64,000 nucleotides of DNA from Rhodocollybia butyracea (GCA_015501585.1 JADNRY010000079.1:1-64000); one strand, 5' to 3'; counted from the stretch's first letter, positions 25,433-37,100 are shown. Notes: a model not told the origin generated them from the sequence alone. Numbers and translations are program-made.

Positions 25433-26147
25433 TTCTAGGAATAACAAACGCATCGCTTCCACATGCCTTATCTGGTCTCTTTGTACTCATGCTCTGACAT
25501 GCTCATCTCATGATCTATCTATCTAAATAATATAGTCTCAGTTCTGTTTTCTTGTTATCATGATTTCGGCATTCATGCATTTTCATTTTCATTTTCACAC
25601 CTTCGTACTTAATATTCATGTAACTTATATAATTTTTGTGTATTATATTATATGTAAACTTCAGGTGGTATGAAACCATAACTTGTGGAGTCCAACTTTA
25701 CGTTGTTACGTTGTTTACTCTCACCTCTCCTCGTAAAGATCGCTTTGACTTTTCTATAAGCGGGTTCAATCAGTGGGTCTGTCGAAATGAACATATAATC
25801 AGAACTAGCTCAAAGCTTCACTTATAACGAATCGTAGAGCATGAACAGACCAATTCAACGTCAACCGGAACTGACACTAATTATACTTAGGAAGGGAATA
25901 GCGTATTCGCGCTATCAGGGTTTCATTACTTACAAGTGGCACGAAGCTAAACCACTCTCAAATACTTTCAAAGAGACAGAAAGGCAAATATTTTGGGGCA
26001 GAAACTAATATAGCGAGCGGGTATTACTTTAACGGAGATATAAAACTATCGGCAAAGCAGTAGCCCTCCAATGCAGCAAACCAAAAGCGAACGACTGACA
26101 TGTCAGCAGATTTTCGACACTTTACCCAGCCAACAACCAACCACAAA
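25433..26147. other. AT-rich intergenic region between convergent genes
   Basis: Convergent 3' ends of the RING gene and the secreted-protein gene. AT-rich stretch at 25500-25660, typical of 3' untranslated sequence. No gene seen. Confidence 0.5.
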
Positions 26148-26927
26148 TTAAGCAGTAGCAGTGATAGTGGCAACGGAAGTAGAGTAGATGGTGGTTGCCG
26201 AAGCAGAGACGGTGGACCATGCAATGCCAAGGAAAGCAAACTTGGCAGTCAGGTCAAGTTCAACAATGACGGAGAGGACGACCTCAGCGACAAGGGGAAT
26301 GAGGACAGCGAGGAGACCGCCAACAAGGTTGCAAATAAGCTGCAGTAAAGTGGCAACGAGCTCCACAACCTCGCAAAGTAAAGCGGTGACGGCAGCAGCG
26401 TTGGCAGAAGTGACGACTCGCAGAATAGCAGCGAGAGCGGCGAAGATGAGCTAGTAGAAACCATGAGAAACAATAACGTACTGAAGAAGGGGAAGCTTAC
26501 ATAAAGGAGACCACAAACGAGCTCAGCAACTTCAGTGATCGTAAGGACGACACCCTCAACAGTGGTCAAGAGAGTGATGACGGTGACTTCGGTAATCGCG
26601 GATACTTCCTCGATGGCACCCTGGAGGGCAACCTTAATCTCGCCAATTATGGGTGTCAAGATTTCGACAGTGCAGTTCTCCGAAGTGATGTAGGCTAGTA
26701 AGAACGCGTAAGTAAGAAAAAAATGGCGCAGAAAAGCTGAAATACTTACTGAGCTCCTCAACGAGAGGAGTTATGGTCAAAGTAACATCGACGATAATGC
26801 TGTGAATGTCCTGGCACAAGCAGCGGGCTTCGAGAGCGTTTGACGCCGGGGAGATAGGTGCGGGCGCCGCGAAAGAGAAGGCGGCGGAGGCAACAGCGAC
26901 GAGAGCAGAGAGAGTGCTGAAACGCAT
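26148..26927 (-). CDS. Small secreted hydrophobic protein (agaricomycete family)
   Basis: Three exons: 26927-26750, 26694-26501, 26450-26148; 224 residues. A classic signal peptide is present (MRFSTLSALVAVASAAFSFAAPAP). The mature part is short, with few Cys (CLCQ, SENC, CGLL, LLCE, LICN), and consists of repeated hydrophobic helices such as VELVATLLQLICNLVGGLLAVLIPLVAEVV. It belongs to a type common in agaricomycetes and resembles fruiting-associated hydrophobic proteins of the Sc15 kind in general character, but that link is only an impression. Likely a cell-wall or extracellular protein. Confidence 0.75.
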
Positions 26928-28489
26928 TGTTATAAATGAAAGTGAGTGAAAAGAGAGTGTGGGGGTTGTGAGAGTCGTTCGAGGGAAAGCTCAAAGGATA
27001 AAAGACAAGTGGAGACGAGTCGATAAGGACTAAGGATTGAAGGGAAGGTCTTTATAACTTTCCAGAGAGTCACGAGTTTTGCCAACATGATGTTGTGGGC
27101 CGTGGCCCATCCCCAAGCGGAGCCTATTGACAATGACATTTATGTTAGCTCCACAGCGTTTACCGCTACGCGAGAGATTATTTGCAAAATATTGTATTGA
27201 AGAAGAATTTAGAACCATAGGGTCGCGCCTACATACTTGGAAGTTTTTCTAGCGATGAAAGCCACTCGACTAAGCACACAAAACAGGCGTCTGACTTGCA
27301 GCTGCGCGACGCGTGTCTAGCTATGCGAGACTTGACCTCGCCAGAGGATGACCGGTTGGATGAGCGGGACCGCAAATCAGCGAAGGAGGTTGACCGATCA
27401 AGGAATTCAAGATCATCGGATTAAGATAACCGCCACTTGATATTATAAGGTTAGTAAAATTTTAGATAAGTATGGAGTTACATAAACGAAAACATAATAT
27501 CAAGGGAAACATACAACTATTATTACGATAAGTACGTATGTTTCACGGTTCCGCCATCCAGGGTGTATTGAGCGCGCTATTTTGCTCTTGTTTTCGGGTT
27601 ACAAACGGTGCGAATAAAGGGACTTCAGATCTTTGGAACTGGGATAGACTGGATTAATCCGAAGATTTGCGACGCCACTGCCAAAATCAAGTCGGTCAAG
27701 TTTTGCCTAATATGGGAATAAATTTTACATGCAAAAACTTCCATTCAAGCTTCACGTAAAGCGAAAACCTAGTTACTCCCGAGCAAAAAAAAAAAAAAAA
27801 AAAAGATACATACATACATACATACATGGTGGGCCAAATGATATGAAGATCCATTGATTCGTTCTTTCTTGATTCCAATTTCCAAGCGCCAATAATTAAT
27901 GACAGCTGTAAAGCAGGGTGAGTTGGTACATATTTTGAGGGAAATACAACCCTACCGCCGAGCGAGCGGCCAAATGGCACCTAATTACCTCGCTCCAGCC
28001 TCCAGTGAAAGAAAAACTCAGAAAGGACGACGATTGCCACTGGAAGGAATCGCTGAGGGATGGCCGGGTTCCGCGCAACATACATCATTGGAGACAGTTG
28101 AGACCTGTTGAGACACCGAAGACTCCATTCCGCTTTCGCTTCGATCAATCGGGAAGGAGCTACATCAAGATTTCCTCGCCGGTTATTCCTTCCTTCCTTC
28201 ATAAGTATGCCAAGAAATAAAGCCCAAGCGCTGCCTGAGCGTGATGACACGCGCTGTAAAATGTCAATATTCTGCGGCGATGTGCGGGCTACTTACAGCA
28301 GGAAGTAAGAGCGGTCAGGCAGAAACTCCCCGCCACGGCAAGTACAACGGAATTGCTCGGGAGATCCTTCATAGCCCCTGGACTCCTCAAGCAAGTAGCC
28401 TTCTTAGTCGTTACTATTCTAGACAGACGAGGTTCCAGAAGCCCTTAATCACACTGCACAAGATATCGAAGCAGGAGAAATATCTCAAA
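26928..28489. other. Repeat-containing intergenic region
   Basis: No gene seen. Contains a 20-bp poly-A next to a (CATA)n microsatellite near 27786-27827. A segment at 28042-28200 shares two short blocks with 63088-63157. Confidence 0.5.
27786..27827. repeat. Poly-A followed by (ATAC)n microsatellite
   Basis: About 20 A residues followed after GAT by five to six ATAC units. Such a tail can mark the end of a retroposed element, but no element body was recognised upstream. Confidence 0.9.
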
Positions 28490-28945
28490 TTAGCGCGTTT
28501 GGCAGATCGAAACTGATGGAGTGAAAAGGACGGGATGTATGGACTGCTCAAGCGCTCATTGGACCATACAAGTTGTCCATCTATTCCAAGTAACGTCATT
28601 TACCAGGATATTTTGAGAGCTGCTCCCGAAAACTTGAAAGTGGTACGTATTCGAATCATGCCAGATCCTGCTACGCGTTATCTGCCTTGAACACTTTTCT
28701 GGCGCAGTTCGCTTATTGTACTTCAGGCACTCAAGCTGCGCGATATGCTGTCGAAAGATTTAGTATGGCACAGGTATGGCAAGTCTTCACTGAGGCTAAC
28801 TGCGAATGTTTGAGTCTTTGAGGTCAGTGTAGCATCAGATGTTTTAGCTACACAAGCGGGAGTTCAAAGCTTGTTCAAAACCGGCGAAGCCGCTATGAAG
28901 GCTTCAAACCAGTCTAGTGCAGCTTATAGATTAGCGTACCATGCA
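28490..28945 (+). pseudogene. Decayed HpcH/HpaI aldolase fragment
   Basis: Pieces of an aldolase related to the gene at 6.1-7.8 kb are readable in shifting frames: QIETDGV near 28507, GPYKLSI near 28562, DILRAAPE near 28605, then AYCTSGTQAARYAVERFSMAQ, an intron, and VSVASDVLATQAGV ending in AAMKA. The order matches the 3' half of the intact gene, but frameshifts and lost blocks interrupt it and there is no start. It is a non-functional duplicate of a family member rather than a direct copy, since identity is moderate. Confidence 0.7.
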
Positions 28946-29140
28946 AGCGAGAGAGCTTCGGGAAGCTTGTTCAAGTTGTGTTCAAGTATGAAGGCTTGAA
29001 GCGATCTACTAGTGCAATTTATAGATCGTGTAGTATCAGCCATGCAAGCGGGTCAAGGCTTGATCAAGTTGATGCAGAACTCAAGCCTAATAAGCCGCTA
29101 CTTATCAGGTCGCTATGATCAAGAAGTTGAAGTAATAACG
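28850..29140 (+). repeat. Three degenerate tandem copies of the aldolase pseudogene tail
   Basis: Units of about 90-100 bp starting near 28850, 28940 and 29041. Each begins with (CATG)CAAGCGGG-like sequence, followed by AGCTTGTTCAAG or GCTTGATCAAG. Units 1 and 2 share TATGAAGGCTT and a TTTATAGAT-type end. The repeated piece is the last coding segment of the aldolase plus its flank. Confidence 0.6.
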
Positions 29141-29149
29141 GGACGGATA

Positions 29150-29549
29150 GATCGATTAGCGCTGTAGTCACGCGCTCGAGCGCTAATCTTCTCTTTCCAA
29201 TTTATCTTCGACTCTCAGCATTGACTTAATTCCCATTCGCTGGGTTAGGCGATGCTATCAAGCGACGCAGTTCCCTTTTGCAGGCTACCTACTATGGCTA
29301 GAGATAGGTAACATATCGCCAGGAGAGGCGATCTTTGTGTCAGGTGACAACTTGAAGCACTTCTCTCTCCTCTCCTCTCCCTCTCTTCCTCACAAATCTC
29401 CTTCTGGCTTTCAACGATCTGCATTGCATCTCACAGGCTCACTGCACACCATGTAACCTGGTCCTTTCTTTTGTGGCACATCCCTGTTGATTAGTAGGTC
29501 GAATGCTGAGTTTGAGTCATAGTATTTTTATTTTTTTGTGCCATTTTTT
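29150..29549. other. Non-coding flank with a pyrimidine-rich tract
   Basis: A TCTC/CCTC-rich stretch at about 29360-29400. No gene seen. Confidence 0.5.
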
Positions 29550-29917
29550 ATACATTGTTTATAGTGCTTTTCAATAATAATGACATTCGAAAAAAAAAAC
29601 TTTTGTCAGCCGTCTGTTTGCGTGGCCTATTTCTCTGAATCACATGGGTGGCCGCCAAGCCAAGGTCAATATTTCTTACTATATAAGCAATAACTGCGCA
29701 CATTTGCGCACCACCGACTGCAAAATCGTTGCAGCTATTGCCTTATATGGTAAGAAATGGTGCAACACTTACATGCGAGGCTGCATGGTATGCCATATGC
29801 CATGTGATTCAGAAAAATAGGCGCCGCGCCTACCCATCCCGTAGACGAAAAGTTTTTTTTTTTCCGCATGTCATTATTATTGAAAAGTACAATAAGCTAT
29901 GACCTTTTACAATGTAT
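29550..29917. mobile_element. Foldback/MITE-like element with very long inverted arms
   Basis: The left arm (29550-29692) and right arm (29736-29917) are inverted copies. Matching blocks, in order from the outside: ATACATTG; CTTTTCAATAATAATGACAT; poly-A then CTTTTGTC or CTTTTCGTC; CCTATTT-TCTGAATCACATG; and ATTTCTTAC-ATATAAG-CAATA. The loop is about 43 nt and contains a small TGCA-based hairpin. There is no coding sequence. The transcript would fold into a near-complete hairpin. Target-site duplication could not be assigned with confidence. Confidence 0.75.
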
Positions 29918-31658
29918 GTTAGATAATATAATCAACTTTATAGTATCAAAACTGATACTTGAGTTTTGTGTGGCCCAGTCATTGGTTAAATAATAAATAT
30001 TAAAGTATTTCAACTTCTTCTTGAAAACACACTGGAGGTAGGGTCAATATTGGTGCACTGTTTGTTACAAACTGCATCTTTGAATGATCTAAACTTTAAA
30101 GAGTGTTCGCTGACATCTCATCCAAGACCTTGGTCAGAGAAAGCAAGCCAGGAAGGGGTCTGAGCTATTTCAACATGGTAAGGACTTGCATGCAGATGAG
30201 GGAAGTCCTGCTCATTGGTTTGCCTCCATCAAGCATGTGCTCAGAGTAAAGTTACTCCTTTTCCTTACTTCCATAGATCCCTGCACTGTAACAATGTCAA
30301 GCTTTCTAACTAAAGACAGCTACTACTTCAATAAGGGATCTCCATTTCCTTTGGTTAAGGCACTGGCACATCGAGGACAACCTTGCTTATAGGATGTGCT
30401 GGGCAAACAGGTTGGCAAGTTGCAATCGACCTATAGCCACAGTTCACGGTAAGCTCTATTTCATTGGACGAATCATTGAATCCTACTTAACACGGTTTCC
30501 AGTGAGACAAATTTAAGACGAGTCATGGAGGTAGGTTGCCGGAAATGTGTATCCTGTGCTCATTGTTGTTCGAACATTGTCGACTGACCTTTCTGACCGG
30601 CTTTTAATACAACTTAAGGTTTAAGTTTTGGGGGGCTGGAACCTCGAGTCAAACGTTCGGAGGCTTAGATTCAATGCTTCGTATACAGTCAAGCTCTGAA
30701 TGAGCGTATATGTATCTACGAGACATGTGCACATGTCGCTGTGAAAGAACGTTGGAACAATGCTTGATGAAGCTGCCCCTTCGAGTCTTCTCTCGATAAG
30801 CTCCCCAATGATCGAGTCACGGTGAGAAATTAACGTCGGAATAACACTTGCCTCTCCGAGTCTTTCTCGATAAGCTCCCCAGTCATTCAAGCAAGTTAGT
30901 GCGCTATTCAAGCCTCAAAGCTTGACTTGGCCGTACTAAAATACATAACAAACAGTGCGTGCTAAACTCCCACGGCTTTCACATTGGGGGTAAGTATTAG
31001 AACATCAAATGGAAGGTATTCGCATAGGTTTGAGCCGTTCTACTGCAGCCTGACCTCTTTCGATGGTTCTGACTGGCAAGACCATAGGTCAGTCTCCTTT
31101 GAGTACCACTTCCGATCTCCGAAACAACTTGATAGAGTTTGATAGTGGCACCTTTGGGTAAAAACTACCTCTAACGATTTATTTCTGAGGCTGTAAGACC
31201 CATAGGGGGGTATATGCGTTGTTAATCCCCCCACAGCTCAAAGGTCAGAGATCAGTATCTCCATTACATTCCGAGTCTGAGATATACATTAACCAATGTG
31301 GAGATCATCGTTTTGGCCACACCGTCCATCGGAGGGGTCCGAAAGTAAGATACACGGTTATGAGGAAGTGGGTAGGCTGTGCGTTGGTTAGACGTAAGTC
31401 AAGAAGACACATATTCCAAACAGGCCATTCATTTATTTCTCGAATACCTAGAAGAAAAAACTCCCTCATGCAAGACCTTCTCCCGAGTAAAATGTACAAC
31501 ACATGTTCCTTCATCCCTTATTGATTCTGTTCAAGAAGTATTGATTCATGACACGACACTTCGAACTGGTCGAACTCAGTAAACCACAAGCTCGAAAGGC
31601 ATCTACAATGAGAGTGATTAGATACCAGGCCCTATATGTATGTACTCACCAATAAATA
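29918..31658. other. Non-coding, repeat-bearing interval
   Basis: Only short frames without motifs. Contains the tandem repeat at 30752-30898. It ends at the 3' end of the velvet gene. Confidence 0.45.
30752..30898. repeat. Degenerate tandem duplication, unit about 85 bp
   Basis: Two units, each with GT(T/C)GGAA(C/T)AA, CCGAGTCTT or TCGAGTCTT, and an exact TCTCGATAAGCTCCCCA block, begin near 30752 and 30834. Confidence 0.6.
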
Positions 31659-32912
31659 TTAGTATTGGTTGTCATTATATTTGCGTTTCTTTCCTCGCTC
31701 GTTGTATCTGATAGTTAACGAAACGCCTTGCGAGTGTAGTAGCTATTATTGACGACGAGAATAAGTAAGACGATCAACAAACTTTAGCACCGAGAGTATA
31801 CCTTCGTTAACTGTGTAGACGCCTGAAGTCCAGGAAAGTCTTTCGTTGCATAGGCCCGAAACGCACCACCAGTACATTCAGCTTGGATAATAGTGTGACC
31901 CATATTTACTGAAATACCAGAAATTACGTCAAAAAACTTGTATCGAAGCTTGAACAGGCCTGTTTCTTTAACAGCTAAATCCTGGGATTCGGGTCGGTAT
32001 TGTATTTTGAGGAAGGTATTTACTCACCGAAAATACGAAAACTAAATTTTTTTGGTTGTTCAGATCTACGAGATACGGCTGGACCAATTTGGATCCAATC
32101 AACGCGGTATCTGTAAGGCTTGCAATTTGGGCGATAGAAGGACTCGGAGTGTTCGTGTTCGCATTCTCGGCCACGGAATGGCCATGGTTCATCCAGTATG
32201 ACGTCGAGGTATCCGTTGCATGCATAGAATGAGCATGACGTTGATCTATGGTATTCTTCCCCAAAAAACCACTAGGTGAAGACCAAATACGTGCATAATA
32301 AGAGGAACTTGAGTCCGGAAACCGAGATATTGGATAGCTCTGCGAAATATTTGGCTGATCAAAGGATGATTCAACAGTTTGTGGGGCAAATCCAACTTGA
32401 GAATGTAGGAAGATGCTTTCTTGGCTGTCTGGGACGATTTGCACGCCATAAGGTGCATCGACAGGGATTAGCTCGGCTGCACAAAGAAAGCCAAGAGTTT
32501 CAACATCGCTGAAGTTTTATCATCAGCTGATTGTATCATCGGAGGAACAGAGCTTACTCGTATTGAACCTCCTTTTCTTCGTAGCACCAACCCACCTGTA
32601 CTGTCTCGAACAACCGGAGAGCTACCACTGGTGGGGGGTCTATGGGTCGACGGTCCTTTTCGGCAAACCTGAGTAATTTCAGAGCGGGAAAAGGAAAGAT
32701 AATAGGACATAGGATGCCTACTTTCGAGCTCGGGTTGCATGCTGCAGCTCAACTAGTTCAGCTCGAATGGTTTGACCCTTCGGTTTTATGGATTGGTTAT
32801 GAGCGAATTTATCCAGTGTGAGGACAGTATGCGATGGACTACTGAGAGAGCTCTGTGTTGCGAACAGGTCAGCGAACTTGTCCCAATCATCGAGTGGTGT
32901 ATGACCAGACAT
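31659..32912 (-). CDS. Velvet-family transcriptional regulator
   Basis: Five exons, in reading order: 32912-32722, 32668-32558, 32508-32028, 31981-31802, 31742-31659; 348 residues. Velvet proteins are fungal DNA-binding regulators that link development, sporulation and secondary metabolism. The first velvet block spans the exon 1-2 junction: ELVELQHATRARK then EKDRRPIDPPPVVALRLFE, the family signature. A low-complexity insert rich in Ser, His and Gln follows. The second half reads ALIGSKLVQPYLVDL, VFVFSDLAVKETGLFKLRYKFFDV, and AYATKDFPGLQASTQLTK, then SQGVSLTIR and a basic tail KKRKYN. All five exons are needed for the domain, and each short frame alone is unrevealing. Domain order matches VosA or VelC-type proteins more than VeA; subtype is not certain. 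It lies in the decayed island but shows no disabling change. Confidence 0.9.
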
Positions 32913-33240
32913 CGGGGACAGAGAATAGGTAAGGTTGCATCTAAATCGATCATAGTAGTTATGAGGATGAGGATAATGACGACTTGGCGAACCCTTATTG
33001 GGCTACTTTACTTTACCCCGATTTCGCTGCAACGGAGAAAGATTGAATGCCGAAATATTCGAGCTGGACACCAGAACAGTTTGGAGTAATGATATAATTG
33101 ACCATGACTCGTCCCATCTTCCTTAAGGCAGACCTACGATAAGGGACGGTATCCAGCGGTATCTAGATCGTACCGAGGGAAATCAATAGTGAGAACCTGG
33201 TGAAAACCGAACAAGGCAACTAAATTTCTTACTTTTGACC
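32913..33240. promoter_or_regulatory. Upstream region of the velvet gene
   Basis: About 330 bases between the velvet start and the duplicated segment. No specific site identified; role inferred from position. Confidence 0.3.
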
Positions 33241-33824
33241 ATGTCTGTTACTTTGTGCCTGAGTCGCTTCTGTAGAAGCTGTACAACATAGCCAGGGAAG
33301 TCCGAAGCAATGACGGCTCGCGCACGGCGTGTTTGGAAAGAATGCGTAGGGAGCATGTCAAACTTTCGTAATTTTGTTTCAACTTCAAGAAGAGACGAGA
33401 GTGAACACGAGTCCTCATAGTGAAATGAGAGAACCACATAAGGCTCCACAACTGCGCAGATGGAAAAGCTAAACGGACAGGTAGGGGGCCAGTAAGGCAT
33501 TCGGAGGGATACCAGGGTGGGGATTAGACGTACGCATACCATCTGCTTTGTATAGGGAAAGTCGAAAGAAGATAGTCAGGATATTCATGATTTATTCTGA
33601 TCGAAAACTTGCTTCCTTCAAATTCTCGCAATTCTCCGGAACATGTTGACCACAAAAGAAGCACTTAAGGTTACAGGCAGAAAATGAAGACAGTCTTGAG
33701 AAAAGCCCGAACTTTCAGCGAGTTTGAAGCAATCAAGGCACAATTGCGGAATCCTTTTGCATGAACGAAGATCACCGGCACCTCTGGCTCCCTCTTCATG
33801 TTGTACATCTGTAGAGAATACAAC
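33240..33824 (-). pseudogene. Duplicated unknown sequence downstream of the BEM46 pseudogene
   Basis: This stretch is the counterpart of 41880-42254. A minus-strand piece encodes RRARAVIASDFPGYVVQLLQKR; its relative at 42 kb keeps RRARAVIA and then diverges after an insertion with a small tandem repeat (CGACTTGCTT twice). The family was not recognised, and neither copy shows a complete gene. Confidence 0.35.
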
Positions 33825-34742
33825 TTATCTCCGCGACTGGTTTTCCCGCCACTTCTTTCCAGCCTCTGCAACGAAATCTCCTACTCGATTCCAATAGCCG
33901 TGTTGCGCTGCAGTATCATATAAAGAGCTTAAGAGACCAACGGATCGCATAGAATAAAGAACCTCGAGCTCAGTTTGTGTACATGAAAGGAAAAGAAGGG
34001 AATGGTTTCTCTCGTCCTCGAATTCTCCTTTCCTTCCTGAGATGTTGGCAATAGAGTCAGCCTGAGCATCTTCCTTGTATGCGGTCGCCTCAGAGACTCG
34101 GAACAGAAATCTCATACGACGTGGCGGTACCTAAGAACATGTAACCAAGCCGACGCCAACATTAGTGAAGAGAAGAGTGAAAAAGCAATAGGCATAAGTA
34201 CCAATTCATCCGACTGCCCACTCAACAATAATACATTTGTCTCCGTATTCCCTTATATTCCTTCCCAAAACCTTTTCCAAGTCTAGCAATCGACCCTCCA
34301 CCACCGTCGAGTACTTGACGGGATACAGGATTCACAACTTTTCCAGACGTTCTTGGAACGCTGCCTTTGTTTTTGAGTTGTCGTCCTTTTCAGTCACCAG
34401 TTCAGCAAGTCTATCCTCTACACGCGCCTGCGACACTACATCGGGTGTACCAATAACTTTAGAAACTTGAATGAAGCGAGGAGGTACGAGCAGACGGAGG
34501 GATAGGAATATGTTTTCGAAGATGATGCCTGCAATCTATGCAGGTAGGTTAGTACTGGTTATGAGAAGATATGAGAGACGCTTCATACTTCTCCTGGAAC
34601 CGACTGGTCAGATTAATGGATAGTGCGCCTCCAATGCTTTGTCCATAAAGAATCTATCGTCAAGGCATAAACCTCAGAATAAAGATGGCTGAAAATATGG
34701 CAAACGTACGACAGGCTATTCATGATCGCCTCTCACAAACTC
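33825..34742 (-). pseudogene. 5'-truncated BEM46-type alpha/beta hydrolase pseudogene
   Basis: Counterpart of the last exons of the gene at 42255-43986, in the same orientation. The homology stops abruptly at about 34742, within the region equal to exon 4, so the first half, including the membrane anchor, is missing. Inside, a 4-bp deletion (near 34250, GGAATACGGAGAC against GGAATACCGAGAGAGAC) and larger deletions near 34468-34490 break the exon 6 frame. In the last exon the conserved GTH that carries the catalytic His is CTQ. The GQSIGG nucleophile exon is still recognisable at about 34600-34655. Confidence 0.75.
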
Positions 34743-34984
34743 TTTCTTTTAACCTCCTCTCAAGGATAGTAGACTCGGACAGACCGCAGTGACTCATCAG
34801 TCAAGGGAAAAATCCGGGCCGCCAAAGCTGACTAGTTCGCTATCTCCGACATCAGCTTGAGAAGAATGTACAAAGCAATGTAAACGCAGTGTCTCTTGTA
34901 AAAAAAGGCTCATTTTTGCACTACTAGCTTAGGTGTGCAGAAAATTCGAAATCGAACAGCATCAAGTGCTGTACTTTTCGGAGC

Positions 34985-35460
34985 TTTGCTCATGCTGGGA
35001 CGACACAACCCCTGAGATTGCTCTACATATATTGTTCAATCGCAATGATACGTAAGTACCATCCGTTGATACCATTGATATTTTAAGTATTTGCAGGAAA
35101 GGATGGTTTATCAATTGCTTGATCATGATATCTGATACTCAGGGCTGAATGTTATATTCTACGTTTGCAGCAGTGTGGTTCATGAAATCTATAGAACTGG
35201 TTCGTCGATTTTGTATGACTCGATACCACCAGTGGATGTAAGTGTTCTTGTTTCCTATACTATGCACCTTTGTCTGATATATCTTCATCGTCTGGATGAC
35301 TGGAAAAGCTCCAGCAGACGGTACTTCCTACATCAATTCCCATATCCTTGGTGAAACTATCATAGCAACGACAGTGCGGGCCCTGGGGAAAAAGATATTA
35401 ACCGACAGTTGGAGTGATCTCCTTTGGGATTCAACTCTTTAACCATGAATCCTTGATGAA
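34985..35460 (+). pseudogene. Fragment of a DUF6533-type gene (tandem copy 1)
   Basis: Aligns with the middle of the next gene: both contain TTTGCAGGAAAGGATG, ATATCTGATACT, TATAGAAC, CCAGTG followed by GTAAGTG, and an acceptor before an ACAGAAGGTAC-like block. It still has the GTAAGTACC donor that copy 2 has lost. No start or 3' half; frames are interrupted. Confidence 0.55.
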
Positions 35461-35612
35461 TCCGTCCCTTTTTCTTCCTTTCTGGTACCCAATTCATCAG
35501 GCATCTCTTCCTTGATTCACGGACATGTTGGGTCTTCCTAAGAACCTGATAAATAGGTTTGAACCTCTTCGTGTTGTTTGCTAGCTCCCCCTTGCGATAT
35601 TAGAGTTCTTGC

Positions 35613-37100
35613 ATGGCTGTCTCTCTAACTCCAGAAGAATTCGTTACACATCTTGATGATGCAAACTTAGTATCGGTACTCACACTACTCCTTTCCCCTC
35701 TGAGTCTGCTGAACATCGTCTTTGGGGTTCTCTCATAGTATGTCGTTGGTACGTAACTTCAGTGGTACTTCCATACCTTACACCCATAATCACAAACCAA
35801 AATAGTATCAGGCGGTGTGCTTTTCCTATACGACTGGATGCTCACACTCCCAGTGGAGCTGGATGTCGTCTGGTCGGAGAAGCTACGACCTCTGAATGTG
35901 CTCTACATCATCCAACGATATATGCCATTTATTGACACGATTGGCATTTCATTTGCAGGAAAGGATGATGTATCGATTGCTTCAAGATAATATCTGATAC
36001 TGAACATTACTTACAGTGATCTTTGCGAAATTTATAGAACCGAATACATGTCGTATCCTGTATAACACCAGTGCTTGTAAGTGTTTTTGCCTCTTATATG
36101 CTCGCTTGTCTGACGTGTCTTCACCTCGAACAGGGATGTATATTACAGGGATACTCCTAACAGAAGGTACCTGTTGAATCGATTCCTCTTTGGTTTACTA
36201 GGTACTTATGTGACGCTATACTTAGTTGTCTTAACAATGCGCACCTGGGCACTATGGGGAAAAGATATCAGATTAACTGTTAGCCTCACGATCTTCTTCG
36301 TGGGTTCCTGGGTGCCCAATTTTTACATCTTTCATCTCTTCCTCGATTCACAGTCATGTAGGTCACGCTTACAGTACAGGGTACTAATCAATTCTTGAAT
36401 GTTCATTCATCACCCCCTTCCTAGATATCGCTTCTCCAATCCCGCAGATTGGATGTGTGATACTGGGTGGTCAACCAATATTATACTTATGTTGGGTGAT
36501 CTTGATGGTTTACGAAGCAGGTCAGTTGATGTATGTTCTTGATATGGTTTCAGTCATTCATTCATGATTCTTCATTTTCAGTAATCCTGATACTGATGTT
36601 GATACCTGGCCTTGCTTATTGTGTGTTGTTCTTTTCACTCTCGAGTTTCGACCGTGGGTTTTGTAACTTGTTCTCATGGCTTATATGTAGTCCGCTCAGG
36701 AAATTGGTCAACGGTGACCACCGTAGTGTACCGAGACGGTGGGCCTAACTACTTTAATCATGATTCAACTGAAACTCTTTGATTTCCAGGTATCACTTAC
36801 TACCTGTTTCTTTTCGGTAAATATATACAACTGTACCCCACCCTTCCATTGCGATACTTACCATCCATCAACATCAGGGCTGTCAGCAACAAATTTGCTC
36901 ACTGTTCTACTACTGCCAGTGAGTGTTTGCATCAAAAATTGTCATCTCAGCTCATCGACTCTCTGGCAAAGCATGATCTCCAGAACCTTTTCATTTCGTA
37001 TCAGCGAGTGATGCAAACCATGCTGACCAGCAGAGCCATCCTCCATATGCGAAGTCAGGCGCGCAACGCCACGCGTAACGTCAAAGTGCTCCCTATTTGA
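35613..37100 (+). pseudogene. DUF6533-type seven-helix-like membrane protein, probably broken (tandem copy 2)
   Basis: DUF6533 proteins are agaricomycete membrane proteins of unknown role. The start is normal: exon 35613-35675 (MAVSLTPEEF), a 10-nt micro-exon 35739-35748, and an exon from 35806 with VSGGVLFLYDWMLTLPVELDVVW and YIIQRYMPF. Later exons are readable: MRTWALWGKDIRLTVSL with FFVGSWVPNF (about 36235-36330), LCWVILMVYEA (about 36490-36520), and IQRVMQTMLTSRAILHMRSQ-like sequence near 37000-37060. Against function: the intron donor after the third exon is missing compared with copy 1, and the SYPV-stop frame near 36060 has no clean splice. Possible functional splicing cannot be fully excluded. 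Confidence 0.6.
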
